Origin: Pieris napi
Lineage: Eukaryota; Arthropoda; Insecta; Lepidoptera; Pieridae
Assembly: GCF_905475465.1 (NCBI RefSeq)
Contig: NC_062247.1
Coordinates: forward strand, 1,674,001 to 1,738,000
Direction: 5' to 3'
Length of the DNA stretch: 64,000 nucleotides
Shown here: in pieces, positions 1 to 11,728 of the stretch
How positions within the stretch are numbered: position 1 is the first letter of the stretch
Layout of the letters: each line of letters starts with the position of its first letter
Translations under genes and position numbers: made by a program
The notes under the pieces: model-generated
What the model saw: only the letters and a program-made list of their open reading frames with translations
Databases searched by the model: none
What the model was told of the DNA's origin: nothing

Positions 1-984
1 CACGTGTCTTTTGAAGGTTAGGGTCAACTAAAAATCATATTAATTCATTACTAGCGCCATCTATGTGTGAGTCTACGAACTTGTCAGCCCAAAATACAAA
101 AATATTTCCTTTAATAACAAAACTGCGATTGCGTCCCAGTGCACGTAAAACAATTTCATGTATCGGTAGTACCTGTGTAGTATTCAAGCCTTGTATCATG
201 TAAAGTCAAAGTCAAATCATTTATTTCAATTAGACCACCTAAAATGGCACTTTTGAACGTCAAACAAAATACAAAGAAGATTCTAGTTGCCCCTTCCAAA
301 AGGTAGTTTCGTGTGGAGAATAATGGGCAAGAAACTCCACACTTACTCTTTTAAAATAGGTTAACAATATTTTGTTCACATTAGTTAAATAATTATATGT
401 GAAGATAATGAACTCTTATAATAAAACTACTATACTAAAAAAGTTAGTATACATGTTCCTCACATATTTACAAATATCGAAACCGTAGAATATTATACAT
501 TAAAGAGTAATAAAAATAATATAAAAAACACAATAAAACAGTGTGTGAGACAAAATTAAATAATATATTTAATTTAATTATGTTATGTTTAATTTCATGT
601 ATTATATCATTTATAATACATGAAATTATACTACCTTATATTTGTGTTAGTATGAAAATCGTATTTAACTAATTTAGGGTAACTTTGTAAATGAATCATA
701 ATTTGTAATAGATCTAAATTACATTATTAATTACCTCCGATTATACTTTTGTGGATAATTGTTTCCGGTCGGAAGGCGTAAAAGGCTGTATAAAAAACTT
801 ATCACAGAAACAGTGAAATGGTCCATTTACTGTGATGGTTTGAGTACATTTTAGAGTCTTTGAGTCCGTAAATGCGAATGATTGAGATGTGATTGGTTGC
901 TACAAGACGGTAATTTTTATTTAAATAAAGAAATTGGTTTTATTAGTAACCATAACAATCAACTATACAGTATTTACAATTTTC
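1..984. other. AT-rich intergenic DNA with one LINE 3'-end fragment
   Basis: No coding exon is recognisable. About 196-355 reads, on the minus strand, as the 3' end of a non-LTR retrotransposon: a motif GAGTTTCTTGCCCATT, then AATAAATGATTTGACTTTGAC. A related copy lies at about 11850-11955. The rest is AT-rich and I see nothing further in it. Confidence 0.5.
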
Positions 985-1410
985 TTAACCCACATAGTAA
1001 TAATAAAAAGAAAATTAAAACAAATTTAAAAAGTTTGGTCTCTGTGGCAGTGTACCTTTAACGCTGGTAGCATTTCCTCGCTGTATTGCGATAGGTACTT
1101 ATTCGTTGAGCCAGGAAAGCACCAGCTCTAAGGTTACCGGTGCTATTCAAATTCAAATTCAAATTCAAAAATCATTTATTCACGTAGGTAACACAATGTA
1201 CACTTGTGATTCGTCATTAAAGAAATAAATATTAATGCTTCTAATTTTACATTTACTGCCAGTTCTCAAATCAAGGGCATTATTGTACAATCTAGTCTAT
1301 CTATCAGGTGCCAACTTAAATCTTTAATTAGCGCCTGTACATTTGAACCTCACGTCTCTGTCAGAGTCTCTACTCCAACGGGAACAAAATCTGTTTGTTT
1401 CCCTTGCAGT
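985..1410 (-). repeat. Dispersed repeat, split by a LINE 3' end
   Basis: The segments at about 985-1145 and 1300-1410 match 50295-50560 closely (shared CGCTGTATTGCGATA and AAGCACCAGCTCT), so this is a dispersed family. The copy here is interrupted at about 1146-1290 by a LINE 3' end beginning with a repeated ATTCAA tract. The minus-strand translation of the intact copy contains GDPRAGAFLAQRISIAIQR, which resembles the C-terminal tail of some insect retroelement proteins. I am not sure which element it belongs to. Confidence 0.5.
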
Positions 1411-1424
1411 AGAGACCCTTAAGT

Positions 1425-1745
1425 CAAAAGTCAAAAATCATTTATTCATATAGGTAGCACAATGGTCACTTATGAACGTCAAAAACGAGAAGAACTGGCT
1501 ATAAACTCTCCGCCACTCTTTTTAATCACCAAGTTTTTTGTTTTACACAACGTTTGTAAGGAGCTGCATCCATTACGCCATGGTCCACATGACATCTTAG
1601 CATCGTTACTAATAAAATAATATTGACTTCGAATTGAAATAAATAAATTCATATGGAATTCTACATTTCCAGTTTCTACGGCTGGCTTGCTCAGACTTCC
1701 TCTTCCGTTGTGTAACATTGTTCCATTTATGTCAAGGTCCATCCC
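1425..1745 (-). repeat. LINE 3' end (jockey-like family A)
   Basis: In minus orientation this carries a conserved 3'-UTR block, including GTTACCTA...AATAAATGATTTTTGACTTTTG, also found at 16190-16400, 24360-24495, 29690-29890 and 32320-32510. It is a truncated copy with no usable coding frame. Confidence 0.6.
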
Positions 1746-1980
1746 GTTGGGATACGCCTTATAAGCCCCAGTTAAATGAGTACGCGTTTAGACCTGTAAT
1801 CGTGACTCTCTTTATGTAAAGGCCACACGTTTTGTTAGTATTTTTATAACAAAGTTCACAAAAGAGAGTGCGACTTTACATTAATTACAATCTAGCCTAT
1901 ACAATATTTATGGCTAATAATATGTTTACTTCAGTTTTAGTGAATAGCTTTAACTCTGGTAATGTTCGTTAACAGTCTTA

Positions 1981-2220
1981 GGGTCTGTTTCACAATGTAT
2001 GGATAAAGTACCAAATAGATATGCAACACATAAATTATTTGGAAGATAAATTGTGCTATTTGACACTTCATTGGACTCATAACTTATGTTGGACTTTATG
2101 TGACGAATAGCGCTATCTGACAGTCGTGAAACGCAATAATTGTGTTTATCCTACCAATAAGTAATAAATAGCTAATTTGGAACTTATGTAGAACTTATCC
2201 GTACATTGTGAAACAGACCC
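1981..2220. mobile_element. Harbinger-type MITE, 240 bp
   Basis: The ends are inverted repeats that start GGGTCTGTTTCACAATGTA and pair with TACATTGTGAAACAGACCC. The flanking trinucleotide TTA is duplicated at 1978-1980 and 2221-2223, which fits the TWA target choice of PIF/Harbinger transposons. There is no coding capacity. Confidence 0.75.
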
Positions 2221-2244
2221 TTAGTGTTCTATAATGTTTTGATA

Positions 2245-2415
2245 CGTTGCGTCGTTGACTTTTTGAGTAAAGCAAACTGGTTTCTCACGATGATTTCCTT
2301 CACCGTTCGAGATGAAAATGCCCACATAGAAAGAAAATCCATTTGTGCACAGCCGGGGATCGAACCTACGGATCAGGGATGAGAATCGCAAGCTGAAGAA
2401 CTAGGCCAACACTGT
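2245..2415 (-). repeat. tRNA-derived SINE, partial
   Basis: In minus orientation it carries a pol III B-box (GGTTCGATCCCCGGC) and the family body with GTGAGGAAA..., shared with copies at 4749, 12150, 21850, 23541, 25212, 51619, 55397 and 59630. The 3' part is missing. Confidence 0.7.
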
Positions 2416-3424
2416 TTCAAACAGTAAATACTTCAAGAAAAATACCAGGATGTTTCCACATTCCATTTAGGCCATGCAAATTACGCATTACCATTGTCAG
2501 AACATGATAAACATTTTTCTCTATCAGTCAAGTTTTTACAAAGCATAATCATTTGCATGTAACACCATATGAGGTAAGGAATGTATTTGCGATATCGCCT
2601 GTTCCACTGTACATGTTAAGACAATTAAGGAGCATAGTGTAAAGATAATGTAAATTACTTTTACAGAAAGATGTTTTGTTTAAATAAATTAAAAAATTTA
2701 TTCAAGGGTGGCACCTATTGTCAAGAAGGCCTGTCGAAGTAGGTACAGAAGATGAAAAGAATTAGAAAGAGCAAGAGCTTCATAAAACATGCAAACCAAA
2801 AAAATATTAATTGTCTTTTCAGCACTACACAGCGATACACAGCGGTCAATCAAATTTATTGTTAAATATTTAAAAAAAATCAAATATATAAGATCTATGA
2901 GGAATAATAATGAAATTTGAAAAAATTAAATATAAGACAATTTTTTTTTGTTTCTCTTGAGTGAAATAATTAATTACATTTAAACACAATTTGACAGAGA
3001 CGAGTAGGTACTTAAGAGAGAGCTATCTATAAAAACGATTTAAGTTTGATCTGTACATATGTATTGGAAAATATGTAAGTATTTAGCTACACGTAATATA
3101 GCCAAAACTTCTCAGAAATTAAGTCATTAATTGAGATAAGACTTTTTTCCAACATAAGTAATCAAATTTCATTCAAATCCCTTCAGTAGTTTTGATATTG
3201 TTGTATTAGTTTTGTTATCGAAGTTTTCGTCGGTTATTTAAAATAAATTTTTACATCTTAATAAATTCATCAAATTTACATTTTACTCATACCAATCCTT
3301 ATTTTTAAAATATTTACATAACTTGACGTTTCAATTGCTTTTTTTTTTCTCGTGGTCAGCGCAGGACTGACAACTGACACTGATGACAGATAACTGATAA
3401 CTGAATCTACAGAAAAAAATGTGC
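2416..3424. other. AT-rich DNA, nothing recognised
   Basis: Long A/T runs and no credible exon, RNA gene or element end. Frames here are short and lack domain signatures. Confidence 0.4.
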
Positions 3425-3790
3425 ACCTCTTAACCATATCCTATCCCGCTCAATCGTGTCTTTTGTAATTCATGTATTTCTTATTCTTTTGTATTGTATT
3501 GTAATACATGAATCAAATTAGCTTTTAGGTTTTAGTTTATTTGATCAATTTCTTGTTATTATTATAGATAAAGTTGGTACCTATAATTTTTCAGTGTTAC
3601 TTGTAATTTTATTTTTGTTATTTGGTTATGCACTTTTTGCACCTTAATATTTCTTTTGTTTGTTGCTTACTAGGGTTGCCTGGAAGTCGGTTTTACCAAT
3701 AACACCCGTTGCATCCCTAATAATTTATATGATTTGTTTTTCTTTTAATGTAACTAAGTTTATATAATTATAAAACATATGTATATCAAC
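3425..3790 (+). repeat. LINE 3'-end fragment (CTAGGGTTGCCTGGAAG family)
   Basis: The block CTAGGGTTGCCTGGAAG...CCCGTTGCATCC at 3672-3716 recurs at 16446, 45243 and 57822. In the 57822 copy it is followed by AACGAAGTGTTAATAAATAAATA, a typical 3' end of a lepidopteran non-LTR element. Confidence 0.5.
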
Positions 3791-4039
3791 GCCATCTATG
3801 GCTGAACGACTATAACTAATTGTTTTACAGTATCAAAGGTTTTAATCCAGTTATAACCTGGAGCATAGGTAAAGGAAAGATGATTTAAATCTATATCATC
3901 TTTCCTATTAACGATATAGTTGGCTATTTCACATAATGAAGTTATCAAGCAGTTGGGCAACATAAAGTTTTTATTTATTCACAGCGTCACCTCATAGTCT
4001 ATCAGGCAGATATCTTAACGAGAAGCTAAGCTCAGTGTC

Positions 4040-4400
4040 GAAATCTCCGCTTTCCTACAAAGGGACTTTATTAACTTAAAGGGTTGGCGACAACTACTCC
4101 GGAAATATCCTCATAATATTTATAGGCGAGTCGGGCCCCCTGCCCGGCGCCACCCGCGCTACCTCTCGTACTATTTATGTTAGTGACATATTCGGCAATC
4201 TTGCAGCAGAATTTTTCCAGCTGCTATCTGTGCTCAGGCAACATGTCGGATAGCTCATCCGGGGAAACCCTCATGCCAGACTCGAGCTCCAGATCGCACC
4301 TGGCCCAAAAGTCGCACAGTCAACAAGTAAAGGAACCACCGTTTGGTCGGTTCTGTAGTCACTGTTGCACGCGTGGCTTGTCTTCAGTATGAGTCTGTGT
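4040..4400. other. GC-richer island, probably a decayed retroelement fragment
   Basis: This stretch is clearly more GC-rich than its surroundings. Open frames here (71 and 63 codons) have no motif I recognise. It lies just downstream of the minus-strand protease gene. I infer an old retroelement piece by composition only. Confidence 0.25.
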
Positions 4401-4507
4401 CCAAAAGCGCTACGTAATGTTAGCAAGGCAACGAAATTGACTAAAGCTTTTATTAATCCCATATTTCATTATCACACAAACGTAAAATACTCAGATATAA
4501 TATTTAT

Positions 4508-4679
4508 TTATTTAGCATTGCTACTACAATATAAATATTTAGACGTACGTTTGATCCAGTTATAAAAATAAGATACATTTGAATATACAACTAGACCTCT
4601 GGTTGTGTCTGGTCTCTTGAAGGAAACCAGCCCCACTTGAATGTAATCATTTATGATTAAGGCGCTTCCGGAATCACCT
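4508..4679 (-). CDS. Protease gene 1, exon 3
   Basis: Acceptor CTTTCAG before 4679. It encodes the active-site serine (GDSGSAL), the strand VGLVSF and the C-terminal helix YFYNWI. Stop TAA at 4510-4508. Confidence 0.85.
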
Positions 4680-7280
4680 CTGAAAGTAAAGCTATTATAT
4701 AGACAATAGTACATTTGAATTAACAATGTTGGTATAAAATACACAACGCTACAACCTTTCTAGGTTTGGGCCTCAGATTTCTGTATCTATTTCATGATCA
4801 TTTGTCTAATGGTCAAGAAGGGGGCCAGTGTGACACACGCCGTCGACTTTTTGGGTCTTAAGCAATCCAAATTCCTCACGATGTTTTCCTTCGCCGTTCG
4901 AGCGAATGTTAAATGCGATATAGAAAGAAAGTCCATTGGTGCACAGCCGAGAATCGAAACTACGATCTCAGGGATGAGAGTCGCACGATGAAGCCACTAT
5001 GCCAACACTGCTTGTATATTGGTATACTTCGACAAAAATTATAAAGAAATCGAAGATATATGGGAGATTCTGGTAAATGACTTTTCTTAATGACTGTCAG
5101 AGACTTGTAAAGTAAAAATTGTGTTAGGAATTATTTGTAACCATGGTTACCATTTTTTGTTACATTTAAAATGTTATGTAATACATAATTTATCAATATG
5201 TGGAACCAGCTGCCCACTGAAGCATTTCCGAACCAATTCGATTGAAGTTCAAAGTATCAATTCATAAACGCCGGCAATGCCCTCGCAAGGCCTCTGGCAT
5301 AGAGAGTGCCCATGGGCGGCGGTATCATTCATCATCAGATGAGCTTGCCCGTTTTCCCCCTATTCTATAAAAAAGTAAAACAGTCCAAGATCGTATGGTA
5401 GTACACTGTCTGATTCACGATTGTCTTGACTCAAAATTGTTTTTTTTGGACTTTCCGAGATGATAGTGTTCTCACGTCACCTTTGCTAAGATTTAGAAAG
5501 AAGTGAAAAGGTTTCGACAGCTACGGGATGTCAGCACTGAAATTATGTGATAATTTGGATAGGATAGATAACAGTAAAAGACCATAAAAGAATCCTTACT
5601 CAGAAGCATAACTTGTTTCTGTTGTATCACCAGCACACAAGGTACCCGTTGGGATTGCACGCAAAACTCTCCTACATTCAGACAATGTCCACACCTTTTG
5701 GTTTGATGAATGCAGCCAGCTACTTCTCACTCCATCTTCTTCCTTAAATTGTATATAGGCAAATATAAAGATTCGGCAATTTGTTAGAAAATAATGTGAA
5801 TTTGTGGTAATAAAACGTGTTTTAAACCATACTTTGTTTTATTTCATACCTCTGATAGTCCGCGGAAAGAGGCGTGGCAGCTATGATTACATAATCTATT
5901 CACAAACATATACACAAATATTTTTTTGTCGAACTGTATTATTGTCATCGTCACTAAAAAAGTGCGCGCGTACAAAGTACACATGTCAGAAGTGAAACTT
6001 CTTTGTAAATTAATTATTGAGTAATTAAGCTGCCCAAATCCCATAATTTAATTTTGCCAGTCTTTCTATATTAATGAATAATACTAAGGCTAATTAAAAA
6101 CCAGAACTAAAATTAGTTGTTGATATAGAAATAAATATGGTAACAATTACCAAATAATATAACAAACTCATTATTAACATAATTGATAAATAATAATGAT
6201 ATTAATATGCATTAAAAACACCATCGGTATTGAAGTATAAATAATTGCACAACAATATTATACTAGCACATCTTTATTAAAGAAAAAAAAAGGGTGCGTG
6301 TACGCGCGTAAGAAGTTATACTTCTTTGGCATTATTAAAAATAGTTTTTGATTGCATGCAAATAATTAATTACAATTAAATAATCAAAGACTGGAAAAGG
6401 AGTCATTATAGTCAATAAAGTTCAGTTTACATTTGTAAAATTAAATAAATAAATATTTATTATTATTCTCTTACATTAAGTGTAACATAAATTCTATTAT
6501 TATTCGTATGTTTTTATTAAATTATGTCCAATGCCGTAGCATCTTCCGTGGGTAACTGCATTCTGTTAATTTTGTGTCACGGTGCGCGCGCATCGTGAAA
6601 TTTCACTCTCATAAATTTTTCATAATGTGCCTAAAGAAGTATAACTTCAAAAAAATCTACTAAACGCCGTACATCTTTGTAATATTCCGTAAAATTTTTA
6701 CCCTCATGCGCCTAATGAAGTTTCACGTCAAAAAGGGGTGTTAGCACTTCAGCGGCATTATGATTCTCGACTCCATTATATGATATACTACACTAGTTAA
6801 GGTACCTATATAGTATTAGTGGATACAAAAACTTACATCAATGAGTCCCCAACCCGCAACAATAGCCAATTTCTTATTCGGAGGTGATTTAAGAATTGCC
6901 ACTCTTTTGACATTATCTCCCAACGCTAAAGGCCTCTCTAGCACAGCCAGTCCTATATCATTCCTTATTTCATCTTCATCATAATTTTCATGTATTTTAA
7001 AACTAGATACACGATATTTAAGTCCTCTAGATTTATGTGCATTGCCAACAAAAGCGTTAACATTACTAGCGCTGCATGATTCAAAACAATGAGCTGCCGT
7101 TAGCAGAATTTTCTGATTCAAAATTGATGAACCACATACATACGCCCCTCCAAAATCTCGTATAGAGAGAAACACTGAATGTGCAAAGTATTCTATTTGA
7201 GCTTTATCGCCGCGTACAACGAATCCTTCGAATGCACAACTGAATTTAACAGAAGCGAGAAAAACCAGTTCCAAAATCAT
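4508..7280 (-). CDS. Serine-protease-like gene 1 (S1 family), three exons, 252 aa
   Basis: Minus-strand gene: join of 7280-6837, 5742-5600 and 4679-4508, with GT-AG junctions of phase 0 then 2 and no internal stop. The product starts with a signal peptide (residues 1-16, hydrophobic, ending SCA), then EGFVVRG in place of the usual IVGG activation site. H64 (TAAHC), D108 (RNDIGLAVL) and S199 (EGDSGSAL) form a complete catalytic triad in S1 order and spacing. It should be a secreted chymotrypsin-fold protein. Odd points: the residue at chymotrypsin position 191 is Ser, not Cys, and the partner Cys220 is also absent. Position 189, which sets trypsin specificity, aligns with Tyr, so tryptic activity is unlikely. 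The activation cleavage residue is not a clear Arg/Lys. AATAAA overlaps the stop region. Close paralogue of the gene at 13921-11575. Active protease or inactive homologue cannot be decided; substrate unknown. Confidence 0.85.
4749..5025 (-). repeat. tRNA-derived SINE
   Basis: Near full-length copy in intron 2 of protease gene 1. It has the B-box-like tRNA head at its right end and the terminal block with GCCCAAACCTAGAAAGGTT at its left end. Same family as at 12150 and 23541. Confidence 0.75.
5195..5375 (+). repeat. Dispersed SINE-like repeat (GAACCAATTCGA family)
   Basis: Carries the blocks CTGCCCACTGAAGCATTTCC, GCCGGCAATGCCCTCGC and TCAGATGAGCTTGCCCGTTT. The same blocks recur at 22855, 30770 (minus), 45735, 46715, 46870 and 53945. 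Function unknown; a common lepidopteran interspersed repeat. Confidence 0.65.
5600..5742 (-). CDS. Protease gene 1, exon 2
   Basis: Acceptor TTTAAG before 5742 and donor GTAAGG after 5600. It encodes the linker with KVWTLSEC and GTLCAGDTT, the Cys168/Cys182 region of S1 proteases. It ends in phase 2 and joins to exon 3 to give SEGDSGS. Confidence 0.8.
5951..6738. mobile_element. MITE with GAAGTGAAACTTC ends, carrying a nested MITE
   Basis: Left end at about 5951-6005 (GTGCGCGCGTAC... then AGAAGTGAAACTTCTTT); right end at about 6705-6738 (ATGCGCCTAATGAAGTTTCACG). Related to the elements at 33208-33672 and 54660-54960. The interior is interrupted by a copy of the sister subfamily at 6284-6652. 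Located in intron 1 of protease gene 1. Confidence 0.6.
6284..6652. mobile_element. MITE with GAAGTTATACTTC ends (nested copy)
   Basis: About 370 bp. The left terminus has GTGCGTGTACGCGCGTAAGAAG followed by TTATACTTCTTTGGC; the right terminus has GCCTAAAGAAGTATAACTTC. Nearly the same sequence is at 11085-11456 (inverted) and 48121-48495 (same orientation). Interior about 75% A/T, non-coding. Confidence 0.75.
6837..7280 (-). CDS. Protease gene 1, exon 1
   Basis: 148 codons from ATG at 7280 to the donor GTAAGT at 6836. It encodes the signal peptide and the N-terminal barrel with the catalytic His and Asp. Confidence 0.85.
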
Positions 7281-8177
7281 GTTCTCAATGTAATCACCGA
7301 AGAGAAATAATTGCTTTTGAATTCAGTTTGTCATTTCCCGGTTATTTTACGAGTCATTGCGATTTAATTGCTACATTAGTTTTATGGTTTACGTCATAAT
7401 TGTTTAATTATGTTTAATAGGAGGTTTTTCTCGATGTAATCACTAAGCAGATGAAAATTTGCGGCGATCAAACTTCTAAATCACAAATGTGAAAATTCTA
7501 TGTGTTATCGGACGTAATTAATCTTCTATGGCCAATAAATATTTCATTCCAGGTGTACTAATTAGTTAATACCACTGGATGTACCACGTAAAGTATTGGG
7601 TTTGATTTCATAGTTTCTCAATCCAGGAATGATGTCTATTTATATATTTATATGACAATTTTGGTAAACATAAATGTTATAAAAATTAAAATACTAGTCA
7701 TTTTTGTTAAGCAGTAGTTAAAAAAAATTACCAGCAAAACAGCGGATTAGGTACGAGATAGGTACTTAACAATGCTTTCTTTATAATTTATCAGCCCAGT
7801 ACCGATTATATGCAGCTCCGAATAAGTACTGTTCAATCCCTTATAATCGCGAAAATTTCGAAAGAAGAGCCTGAACTTCTAGGTTGATTTTTGCAGATAG
7901 AATTAGGCTAAAAATTTTTTTGCTGGTTTTAGACCTTGGGAATGAGTCAGGGACGACAATATTAATACCTTGCAAGACGTCACGGCTTGATTATTTAGCC
8001 ATTTATATTATGGGTAATCATTCCCACTAACATGTAGTAACTCCAGAAATATTTCAATTAACACTGATGATTGCAGAACAAAGTCATATACAACTTTCAC
8101 TCATTCGTTTACAATAAATAAACTCTTTTGACGATGTGATGTGGAAGCGAATATGCAAGAAGTTAAGATTACTCTTT
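7281..8177. other. 5' flank of protease gene 1; nothing else recognised
   Basis: Should hold the protease gene 1 promoter, but no unambiguous TATA or initiator can be assigned. A fragment at about 7665-7775 (GGTAAACATAA...AGCGGATTAGGTA) recurs at 18345-18460 and 29435-29470, so it is an interspersed repeat. Confidence 0.4.
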
Positions 8178-8400
8178 AACGTTGGCCGGCTTGAAGTCTT
8201 GACCTCAATCGAATTGAGCATGTCAGGGATGTTCTAAAGAGTCGAGTAAGATCAGTGCATCCTGCTACACAAACTTCAGGAGCTAAAGAGAGTCATTGCA
8301 GAGAGAGAACATATTAAAAACATCGTAGAAAGCATGCCCAGAAGATTTCCTTTATTGCCAACCACGTCTTATGTTTGGCCGCGAACATCGGGTTTAAATT
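8178..8400 (+). pseudogene. Tc1-like transposase C-terminal remnant
   Basis: Translation with one in-frame stop reads WPA*SLDLNRIEHVRDVLKS, then REHIKNIVESMPRRF. This is the third catalytic region and C-terminus of Tc1-family transposases (family pattern SPDLNPIEHLWDxLKR ... SMPRR). Frameshifted, stopped, and without upstream domains, so it is a dead fragment. Confidence 0.65.
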
Positions 8401-8917
8401 CATCAGTAATAAAAAAGCACCATTTCCAGAATTTACTTCACGCGTATTAATTTACACAGTCAGACAATTAAATTTTGATTAACTGAATACTTAGAACGTA
8501 AATTTCCTTAGGTGCCCGTTTACTGGTGAGTCTTATACAGAAATAATACTGAATTTCTACAAAAATCCAAGGATACGATATCTTCCCTAAGAAATTAAAA
8601 CTTCTACTTTAGTTGATGTATGGGAATTTTTCCTTTCTCACTTAATCTTCTAATCTTAAGGCAGTTATTCACGGTCTACCAGTTTCTCTAACAATGTCGT
8701 TCCACTTGGCCAATGATCTTTGTACCCAAGCCACAACCATCAATTGTTTATCAAACGTCAATGCTAGTGTCACGCCCACTGTCAGGTGCTTATACATTGA
8801 GAAGTTCAAAAATTTATCTTTAATTGAGGAACTCACTTTATAATAGAATTATGATTTTGCACTTTCGTCGCATAAGCCGGCTTTGAATAGCCCAGAACTT
8901 ATACGAGTATACTACAC

Positions 8918-9253
8918 TAGCTGCCCCCGAGAAGTTCGTTTCTCCTTAATGTGAGAGTATATTATTATTTCTAGGAAACATTTTTTTAGTTCAATAAAAA
9001 TAACTATCTAACGTTGATCGTAGAGGGGTGACAATAAGAGGGTTGTATTGTATGTATTTTTGTATGCCGTATCATAAAAAGTAAAAACGAAAAATTTTAT
9101 GTAAAAAATAAAAATTTAGGGGTTTGAAAGATAGATAGTAGCCGATTCTTAGACTTACTGAATATTCATAAAAAATCATTTCATAGGAATCGCTCGATCC
9201 GTTTCGGAGGAGTATGGGATCTAACATTGTCACACGAGAATTTTATATATTAG
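8918..9253 (+). repeat. Dispersed repeat ending CGAGAATTTTATATATTAGA
   Basis: Shares the block CCGTTTCGGAGGAGT and the terminus CACGAGAATTTTATATATTA with copies at 17470-17830 (minus), 25725-26110, 44470-44760 (minus) and 52386-52712. A common insect interspersed repeat; I do not assign its class. Confidence 0.6.
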
Positions 9254-9507
9254 AAGAAAATAAGTCTTTAGTTTTGATTATTTCCCCATTCAATCACTAA
9301 AATGTTTTGACAATATCCCATTGTTATAAATTATGAGGACGTCTTTACATAATTAATGAAGTTTTATTTTTAAAGGCATACATAAATTAATTCAAATTTT
9401 AAATTATCTATATGAATAGATTGATTAATTTATGAAAACTTTCTGAACATCTCTTGTTTCCATAATTCACGTATTTTTTACTTGTTTTATCATTCAAATA
9501 TGAAGTA

Positions 9508-11077
9508 ATAGTCTAGTCGACAAGTTGAAAATGGAACAAAATAGAGATACTACTCTTAAAATTATGTGCGATAGCTCATTGGATCCGGAATGACGTCTAG
9601 AAAAATGTGCTAAAAGCGTGTATTAGCACATAAAAAATTGCAAAAGTTATAGACCATTAAAGATGAAAAAATTATGGCATTTAGTTTTTTGCCAATATTT
9701 AATAAACTATTAATATTTAAGAAATTTCAAATAAAGATTCTGAAAGAGGAGGAAATTTCTAATAAAAAACTCCTGACTCCCAGAATTCTATCTCCATTAT
9801 TTATAATGTTAATTTAACGCTGAAAATAGGTCTGCGGTTGACATTTTTAGGATTCGCGCGTGGCGTCAAAAGCGACTACGGCACATTAATTAATTTATTT
9901 AAGGTATTGAATATTTTTTTTTAAATTTGAAAAAATTATGGTGTGTTTTGAACACTATAATTAATTTATTCCCGTTGAAAATTTTACTTAAAGTAAATTT
10001 TTCAACAAGTTAAATAATTGTTTACTAACCAAATTTTCTCGAACGACCGTCTTAATTGTAAGTGAAAAAAAATTAAAAAAAAAATTCTTAACTAATTATT
10101 TAAACAATAGAAAATTAAAAAAAACGATTATAAACAATTAAAACTTGTTATTAAGGAAAAAATTTTTTTTAAAAATCATAAAATTTTTAATGTAATAAAG
10201 TTGTGTTAAATTTTTTTTAAAAAATATTGATTTAATCAATTTGTTTAAAAAAATTTATCAACAAATGGCGGGAATTTTTTTTTTTGCAAATCAATAAATA
10301 TCTTGTATTAATAAAAAAACGATTATATGATGATTTAGAAAAAAAAAATTTTTTTAACATCATTACATGGATTTTTAAGTTTTTGTTTAAGTAAAAAAAT
10401 TGTTATAAACAAAGTATAAATATTTTTTTAACTTTTATGGCACGATCTTGTTAAGTATGTATGTAAGAAAGGCTCTACGAAGCGAAATATTTTTACGACC
10501 ATTATTTAAACATTTTTTTTCACTTACAATTAAGACGGTCGTTCGAGAAAATTTCGTTAGTAAACAATTATTTAACTTGTTGAAAAATTAATTTAAGTAA
10601 AATTTTCAACGGGAATAAATTAATTATAGTGTTCAGAACACATCATAATTTTTTCAAATTTAAAAAAAAATATTCAATACCTTAAATAAATTAATTAATG
10701 TGCCGTAGTCGCTTTTGACGCCACGCGCGAATCCTAAAAATGTCAACCGCAGACCTATTTTCAGCGTTAAATTAACATTATAAATAATGGAGATAGAGTT
10801 CTGGGAGTCAGAAGTTTTTTATTAGAAATTTCCTCCTCTTTCAGAATATTTATTTGAAATTTCTTAAATATTAATAGTTTATTAAATATTGGCAAAAAAC
10901 TAAATGCCATAATTTTTTCATCTTTAATGGTCTATAACTTTTGCAATTTTTTATGTGCTAATACACGCTTTTAGCACATTTTTCTAGACGTCATTTCGGA
11001 TCCAATGAGCTATCGCACATAATTTTAAGAGTAGTATCTCTATTTTGTTACATTTTCAACTTGTCGACTAGACTATA
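9508..11077. mobile_element. Large foldback element, 1.57 kb with ~540 bp inverted arms
   Basis: The left arm (9508 to about 10055) and right arm (about 10530 to 11077) are near-perfect inverted copies, both starting ATAGTCTAGTCGACAAGTTG. The about 475 bp between them is almost pure A/T. There is no transposase frame, so it is non-autonomous. It lies a few bases from the MITE at 11085. Confidence 0.8.
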
Positions 11078-11084
11078 ATTAATT

Positions 11085-11456
11085 TTTGAAGTTATACTTC
11101 TTTAGGCGCGTTATGAAAAATTTATGAGAGTGAAATTTTACGATGCGCGCGCACCATGACACAAAATTAACAGAATGAAGTTGCCCACGGAAGATGCTAC
11201 GGCATTGGATATAATTTAAAAACAACATTCGAATAATAATAGAATTTATGTTACACTTAATGTAAGAGAATAATAATAATAATTTATTTATTTAATTTTT
11301 CAAATGTAAAACTTTACTGACTATAATGACTCCTTTTCCAGTCTTTGATTATTTAATTGTAATTAATTATTTGCATGCAATCAAAAACTATTTTTAATAA
11401 TGCCAAAGAAGTATAACTTCTTACGCGCGTACATAAGTACACGCACCCTTTTTTTA
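11085..11456. mobile_element. MITE with GAAGTTATACTTC ends
   Basis: Inverted copy of the element at 6284-6652. Starts TTTGAAGTTATACTTCTTTAG and ends with AAGAAGTATAACTTCTTACG then GTGTACTTATGTAC in complement. Non-coding. Confidence 0.75.
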
Positions 11457-11574
11457 AGCTGTTCTGTAGGAATACCTTTCTGATACTCGTAAAAAGTGTC
11501 AATAAATAACTATAACTTCTCAACAGTTAAAACCAAACGTACGACAAATAATACTTAGGGTTATAAAGCATTTA

Positions 11575-11728
11575 TTAATTGCAATTTAGTCTTTCTGCGG
11601 TTCTTAATATCCAATCATAATGGTATGTCGTATTAGTATAAACAACTAGGCTGTATCGCGGATTCTTGTAGGATACTATACCAATTTGAATATACCCTTG
11701 AATCACGAATGCACTTCCGGAATCACCC
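11575..11728 (-). CDS. Protease gene 2, exon 3
   Basis: Acceptor TTTCAG before 11728. Encodes GDSGSAFVIQGYIQIGIVSY and a C-terminal segment ending LNCN, stop TAA at 11577-11575. Confidence 0.85.

Noticed and set aside
6300..6345. Resemblance of GAAGTTATACTTC to loxP arms
   Set aside because: The similarity is about 8 bp and there is no spacer or second arm of the right form; it is a MITE terminal palindrome.
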